Shown here piece after piece: positions 60,117 to 64,000 of a stretch of DNA of 64,000 nucleotides. This DNA is from an uncultured Dermabacteraceae bacterium. Lineage in GTDB: Bacteria > Actinomycetota > Actinomycetes > Actinomycetales > Dermabacteraceae. The notes under the pieces are model-generated. The model saw only the letters and a list, made by a program, of their open reading frames with translations. It had not been told where the DNA came from and did no database searches. Each line of letters begins with the position of its first letter. Position 1 is the first letter of the stretch. The stretch lies in assembly GCA_946223075.1 (NCBI GenBank), contig CAMILZ010000007.1, forward strand, positions 23,132 to 87,131, in the 5' to 3' direction. A program made the position numbers and the translations under genes.

Positions 60117-61919
60117 GTGAAGGCACTTTCGAGAATTTTCCGGTTTACGAGTGAGCTGTGGCCGCTCTATCTTGTGATCGTCGTGTCGGCGCTCCTGACG
60201 ACCGCGATGACTCTCGTCATTCCGTTCCTCATCGGCTCGGCAACCGATACCGCGACCGCGGCCGTGGCGGGGACGCTCACGCGCGACGAAGCCCTGCACG
60301 ACATCATCATGACGGCCATGTGGATCTTCGTCGCGTTCATGGCGAACGCCCTCATCCAGAACATCGGCGGGTACTTCGGTGACGTCATGGGCAACCGCCT
60401 CCGTGCGATGCTCTCCGTCCGCTACTACGACAAGCTGCTCAACCTCCCGCAGCGCTGGTACGACGAAGAACTCACGGGCACGATCGTCTCGCGCCTGAAC
60501 CGCTCAATCGCGGAAATTGGCACGTTCGCGAAGATCGCCTCAAACGCCTTCATCTCGATGATCATCACCGCGATCGCCGTGCTCGCGATTAGCGCGTGGT
60601 ACTGGTGGCCGCTCGCCCTCATCCTGTTCATCATGTTCCCGCTGTACCTGTGGCTGACCTCCCTCACGAGTGTCAAGTGGCAGCGACTCGAAGGTGAGAA
60701 GAACGAGCAGATCGACATTGCCTCGGGCCGCTTCGCGGAGGTCGTGGGCCAGATCCGCGTCGTCAAGAGCTTCGTGCGAGAAAAGAGCGAGCTTGCCTCG
60801 TTCACGAAGCGCTTCAACAGCACCGACGCGATCACGAAAGAGCAGTCGGTCCACTGGCACAAGATGGATGTCTACCGCCTCGCGGCCCTCAATCTCGCGT
60901 TCGCGGTGCTGTACCTCATCATCTTCATCCGCACGGTTCAGGGCGATTTCTCGGTCGGTGACATGGTCATCCTCATCCAGCTCATGAACCTCGTGCGCAA
61001 CCCGATCGAGAACATGAGCTGGGTCGTGGACACGTCGCAGCGCGCGGTCGCGGGTTCGAAGGATTACTTCACGGTCATGGACACGAAGGTCGAGGTATGG
61101 CCGACGCTTGCCGACGGACGATCGTTCCCCGAGGCTGTGGAGGGTGCCCCGCGCATCGTTTTCGACCACGTGAACTTCGCCTACGAGGAGAACCACGACG
61201 TTCTGCACGACATGAGCTTCCACGTGAATTCGGGGGAGAAGGTCGCGCTCGTCGGCGAATCCGGCGGCGGCAAGTCTACGATCGTGAATTTGATTTTGGG
61301 TCTGTATCGCACGCGCACGGGGGAGGTGCGCCTTCGTGGCCACAATGTCAATGAGCTTCCGATCGACGTGGTGCGCTCACGCGTGGGCGTCGTGTTCCAG
61401 GACGCGGCGCTGTTTAGCGGCACGATCCGCGAAAACATCGCCTACGGCCGCCCCAACGCGACCGACGAAGAGGTGCGAGAGGCGGCTCGCCGCGCGAATG
61501 CGAGCCAGTTCATCGAGCGGTTCAACGACGGCTACGACACCCTGATTGGGGAGCGCGGCCTCAAACTTTCGGGCGGGCAGCGCCAGCGCATCGCGGTTGC
61601 GCGCGCGATGCTCAAGGATGCTCCGATCCTCGTGCTCGACGAGGCGACCTCCGCTCTCGACACGAAAGCCGAGCGGCAGGTCCAGGCGGGCCTCGACGCG
61701 CTCATGGAGAACCGCACGTCGATCATCATCGCCCACCGCCTCTCGACGATCGCGGGTGTTGACCGGATCATCACGCTGCGCGATGGTCGCATCGACGAGA
61801 TCGGCACGCCCGCCGAGCTCGCCGCTTCCGGCGGTATCTACGCCGAGCTGCTCGCCCTGCAGAACGCGGGCGGCGCTGAGGCAAAGAAGTTGCTCGAGAG
61901 GTTCGGGATCACCGGCTGA
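60117..61919 (+). CDS. ABC exporter (membrane domain fused to ATPase)
   Basis: The 600-residue protein has an N-terminal domain with about six membrane helices (for example LWPLYLVIVVSALLTTAMTLVI and SAWYWWPLALILFIMFPLYLWLTSL). The ATPase domain has Walker A VGESGGGKSTIVNLILGLY, signature LKLSGGQRQRIAVARAML and Walker B ILVLDEATSALDTKAER. It is a half-transporter of the ABCB/MsbA-like export type, acting as a homodimer or pairing with another half. The substrate is unknown. The start is GTG. A dispersed-word copy sits in the upstream gap at 60085-60100, and a partial one within the gene near 61098-61112. Confidence 0.9.
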   Translation: MKALSRIFRFTSELWPLYLVIVVSALLTTAMTLVIPFLIGSATDTATAAVAGTLTRDEALHDIIMTAMWIFVAFMANALIQNIGGYFGDVMGNRLRAMLSVRYYDKLLNLPQRWYDEELTGTIVSRLNRSIAEIGTFAKIASNAFISMIITAIAVLAISAWYWWPLALILFIMFPLYLWLTSLTSVKWQRLEGEKNEQIDIASGRFAEVVGQIRVVKSFVREKSELASFTKRFNSTDAITKEQSVHWHKMDVYRLAALNLAFAVLYLIIFIRTVQGDFSVGDMVILIQLMNLVRNPIENMSWVVDTSQRAVAGSKDYFTVMDTKVEVWPTLADGRSFPEAVEGAPRIVFDHVNFAYEENHDVLHDMSFHVNSGEKVALVGESGGGKSTIVNLILGLYRTRTGEVRLRGHNVNELPIDVVRSRVGVVFQDAALFSGTIRENIAYGRPNATDEEVREAARRANASQFIERFNDGYDTLIGERGLKLSGGQRQRIAVARAMLKDAPILVLDEATSALDTKAERQVQAGLDALMENRTSIIIAHRLSTIAGVDRIITLRDGRIDEIGTPAELAASGGIYAELLALQNAGGAEAKKLLERFGITG

Positions 61920-61970
61920 GATCCCCAGGCAAGTCTCGAGGACGCCGAAGGGCGTTCGTACGATGGTGTC

Positions 61971-63335
61971 GTGACTTCCGAGCGTTTTTCACGAGAGCAG
62001 AGCATTGTGGTCGACGCGCCGGCCGGGCGCATCACCGGGTGGCGCGACGGCGACGTGATCCGCGCGACGGGCATTCCCTACGCCCGCGCCGAACGTTTCG
62101 AAAAGCCGGTTCCCGTCAACGAACTGGGATCGTTCGAAGCGCGAGAGTGGAGCCTGTCGGCGCCGCAAAACCCCGCGGAGGAGCCGCCGCTTTTCGGCCC
62201 GGAGCTTCGCGACCTGCCGGTGAGCGAGGACTGCCACAACCTCTCGATTACCGTCCCCGGTGATATTCGCGAGAGTGAGAAGCTTCCGGTGATCGTGTGG
62301 ATCCACGGAGGTTCGTATGTCGCGGGTGCGGGAGATTCGTCGTTCACCGATCCCGCCCGCTTCGTTATTGAACGCCGCGTGGTCGTCGTTACCGTTTCCT
62401 ATCGCCTCGGGGTGCTTGGCTTCCTCGGCTCCGCGCTCGGCCCCGCGAACCTCGGGCTCCTCGACCAGGCTGAGGCATTTCGCTGGGTTCGACGCAACAT
62501 TTCGTCGTTCGGCGGGGACGCTGCGCGAGTGACGGCACTCGGGGAGTCGGCGGGGGCCGACGCCATCCTGCACCACGCCGCCGGCATGGGGCACACGATC
62601 CTTACCGGCCGAAGCGAGGAGCTTCTCTTCGACCGCGCGATTGCACTCAGTCCACCGCTCGGGATCCGCGAGGGACGCAGCCGCATGAACGCGCTCAGCG
62701 CGAGGATTCTTGAGAAGCGCGTGAAACGCGAGTCGCCCATCGAGGACCTGCTCGCGGCACAAAAGGCGATTGAAACGGCAGCGGCGCCCTTCGGCTACGC
62801 GGGGTCGATGCCGTTCGGCGTCCAATACGGCCACGACCCACTTCCGCCGGAGGAGGACGTGCTCGCGGCGTGGCACGCGATCGCACCCAAGGTGCCCCTC
62901 CTCATCAGTTCAGTCGGAACCGAAAGCAGCTTCTTCGCGCATTCGATGCCTTTCGCGCGTTTTTTGCGGGGGCTTCCGCGCGTGGGAGAGCGGGCGTACT
63001 GGATGTTCGTGGATTCGGCGAGCAGGGCGGTGTTTACGAAAGGCATCGATGTTCTCGCGCACGAGTGGGCGGCTGCGGGTGGCATCTCGCACCGCGCCGT
63101 TGTGCCGTGGAGCGTGCCCGGTAATCCGTTTGGCTCCCCGCACGTCATGGACATTGCCCTCCTCTTTTCACGCAAGGATTCGTGGCGTAGTGCGCTCCCG
63201 TTCGAGGGGGCGACGTGGGAAGAGGTCGATCGCGCTGGTGCCGAGGTGCGCCGCTACCTCACGCACTTCGCTGCGGGTGAGAATAGCCACCCGTTCACGC
63301 GTGAGCCGAGGGTGATCCGCGGCTTTGCTGCATAA
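61971..63335 (+). CDS. Carboxylesterase type B family protein
   Basis: The 454-residue product has the alpha/beta-hydrolase esterase motifs: VIVWIHGGSYVAGAG (oxyanion hole), SYRLGVLGFLGSALGPANLGLLDQAEAFRWVRRNISSFGGD, and the nucleophile elbow ALGESAGADAI with Ser between Glu and Ala. A catalytic Asp or Glu and the C-terminal His (near SHPFTREPR or ISHRAV) are expected but not certain. No signal peptide is evident, so it is probably cytoplasmic. It starts with GTG. The substrate is unknown; type B carboxylesterases act on varied esters. Confidence 0.84.
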   Translation: MTSERFSREQSIVVDAPAGRITGWRDGDVIRATGIPYARAERFEKPVPVNELGSFEAREWSLSAPQNPAEEPPLFGPELRDLPVSEDCHNLSITVPGDIRESEKLPVIVWIHGGSYVAGAGDSSFTDPARFVIERRVVVVTVSYRLGVLGFLGSALGPANLGLLDQAEAFRWVRRNISSFGGDAARVTALGESAGADAILHHAAGMGHTILTGRSEELLFDRAIALSPPLGIREGRSRMNALSARILEKRVKRESPIEDLLAAQKAIETAAAPFGYAGSMPFGVQYGHDPLPPEEDVLAAWHAIAPKVPLLISSVGTESSFFAHSMPFARFLRGLPRVGERAYWMFVDSASRAVFTKGIDVLAHEWAAAGGISHRAVVPWSVPGNPFGSPHVMDIALLFSRKDSWRSALPFEGATWEEVDRAGAEVRRYLTHFAAGENSHPFTREPRVIRGFAA

Positions 63336-63652
63336 ACCAGGCCCGTTCGTGGCGGGCGGTGCGGCTTGGTGCGCAACCGCGGTCGTGAAGGAGAGAGGTG
63401 TCGGTTCATAAGATGGCGGTCCTTACTTAACGTCGAGGTCACCGCTTTATAACGATCCACTTGACGTGTGTCGCGCAACTGACGTCTCCCTACCACACAC
63501 GTGCGTTCTGCGCTAAGGTACGGAAGTACCGTTGAATATTGCCGCCCGTTTCGGCTGTCCTTGACTTGGGCCGGTGGCAAACGAGAAGAGACTTCCGGTT
63601 TTGAGCTCGTCCAATCGGTATTCGGCGAAATCCCTAATCTAAGGACACAAGC
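63336..63652. other. 317-bp gap with no gene
   Basis: No convincing reading frame is present. A small hairpin GGTAC/GTACC with loop GGAA lies at 63517-63530, and the region just before the next gene contains AAGGACACAAGC as its ribosome site. A promoter for the following secreted protein must lie here, but I cannot define its elements with confidence. Nothing else is recognisable. Confidence 0.6.
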
Positions 63653-64000
63653 ATGACTTCCTCCCATGAGACGAGCAAGCCTAAGCGCCTACCGCGCTTG
63701 GGCCTCTCGGCACTCACCGCGCTCGCGCTCGCCGCGGGCACGCTCGGCGCTGTTCCACTGAGCCCCTTCGTTTCCGAAGCCTCTGCAGTTGAAATCACCG
63801 GCGGCATCCGCGACAAGTCCGGCGCGGTCGAGAAGGGCGTCCAGAAGGCCTCGGACCTGCCGGCGGGTTCGTGTGTTGTTGACGGCGGTGAGCCGAGCGG
63901 AAACCAGGCGGGTTTTAGTTGGAACACCTTGGAGCCGAGTGCGACCAGCCCCGACAAGAAAGCTTGGGGCCTGAGCGTCTCCTTTGATAACTCGAAGGAC
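63653..64000 (+). CDS. Secreted protein, N-terminal part only
   Basis: The window ends 116 codons into this gene. The product has a positively charged start (MTSSHETSKPKRLPRLG), a hydrophobic signal core (LSALTALALAAGTLGAV) and a likely cleavage region near SEASAVE. A polar stretch with GSCVVDGGEPSGNQAG and AWGLSVSFDNSKD then follows. I do not recognise a domain. Its position after a sortase-anchored gene cluster suggests another surface or secreted protein, but that is inference. AAGGACACAAGC precedes the ATG. Confidence 0.75.
   Translation, partial: MTSSHETSKPKRLPRLGLSALTALALAAGTLGAVPLSPFVSEASAVEITGGIRDKSGAVEKGVQKASDLPAGSCVVDGGEPSGNQAGFSWNTLEPSATSPDKKAWGLSVSFDNSKD

Larger units (their letters stand above)
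1485..61112. repeat. Dispersed 15-bp word GCAA[G/C]CGTCGGA with flanks, about 20 copies
   Basis: The extended form is GGCAASCGTCGGAMCC. Plus-strand copies: 1485-1500, 3979-3994, 8115-8130, 18859-18874, 24662-24676, 30138-30153, 31448-31463, 36955-36970, 47111-47126, 50443-50458, 53910-53925 and 60085-60100. Minus-strand copies: 2658-2673, 20406-20421, 31265-31279, 32144-32157, 40252-40267, 43104-43118, 45661-45676, 57741-57755 and 61098-61112. Nine match the 12-mer GCAASCGTCGGA exactly; the rest carry one or two changes. They lie both in genes and between them, with no strand bias. Function is unknown. Confidence 0.8.

Overview
The window reads as the replication-origin region of a high-GC Gram-positive (Actinomycetota) chromosome. 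dnaN, dnaA, rpmH, rnpA, yidD, yidC, jag, rsmG, parA and parB lie in the order conserved in that phylum. They are followed, in an order recalling the Mycobacterium pcnA-Rv3909-Rv3910-trxB segment, by trxB, a MurJ/pseudokinase fusion, a DUF6049 protein and the CCA-adding enzyme. Moderate GC for an actinobacterium, many GTG/TTG starts and an LPXTG-anchored surface protein suggest a member of the Micrococcales, perhaps close to Dermabacter. That genus guess is inference; no rRNA is present to test it.

Layout. 1-3.4 kb: dnaN (cut by the window edge), oriC with DnaA boxes, and dnaA, which carries a DnaA-box array inside its coding sequence. 3.4-9.1 kb: ribosome/RNase P/membrane-insertion genes, then parAB. 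9.1-12.1 kb: a 3-kb gene-free block, visibly more AT-rich than its surroundings, holding a 22-bp tandem repeat, about 15 parS-like sites in 1.4 kb, a triple DnaA-box array and a large inverted repeat. 12.1-20.6 kb (minus strand): degenerate thioredoxin, TrxB, a small membrane protein, MurJ-pseudokinase and DUF6049. 20.7-26.6 kb (plus): CCA-adding enzyme, class A PBP, and rpsF-ssb-rpsR-rplI. 26.6-29.9 kb: permease, lipoprotein, tRNA-Leu(CAG), DUF1992 protein. 29.9-40.5 kb: mostly minus strand, with a DJ-1/PfpI protein, GH25 lysozyme, an htpG-nadE-TPR operon and a TetR-yhgE pair; selO is the exception. 40.7-47.1 kb: a second TetR, a DtxR-type regulator beside mntP, a FUSC protein and a phosphonate-type ABC importer with a fused double permease. 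47.1-64 kb: GNAT, a frameshifted FMN reductase, an ornithine-cyclodeaminase-like protein, a cardiolipin-synthase-like protein, a DUF302-GDPD fusion, gdhA, a TSUP transporter, an NhaC antiporter, a sortase-anchored phosphodiester glycosidase/metallophosphoesterase, an ABC exporter, a carboxylesterase and the start of another secreted protein.

How the parts work together. The left third is a replication, segregation and envelope-growth island: DnaA initiates, ParAB with the parS field positions the origin, and YidC, MurJ and the class A PBP build the envelope. The right two thirds are housekeeping and transport genes with short operons marked by ATGA/GTGA stop-start overlaps.

Two signals are not explained by genes. 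First, DnaA boxes recur at an exact 12-bp period in four places: two flanking dnaA, one inside it, and one beside the parS field. Second, a short word, GCAA[G/C]CGTCGGA with extended flanks, occurs about 20 times through the window on both strands, in genes and between them, far above chance. These, together with the clustered centromere, are the most interesting observations.
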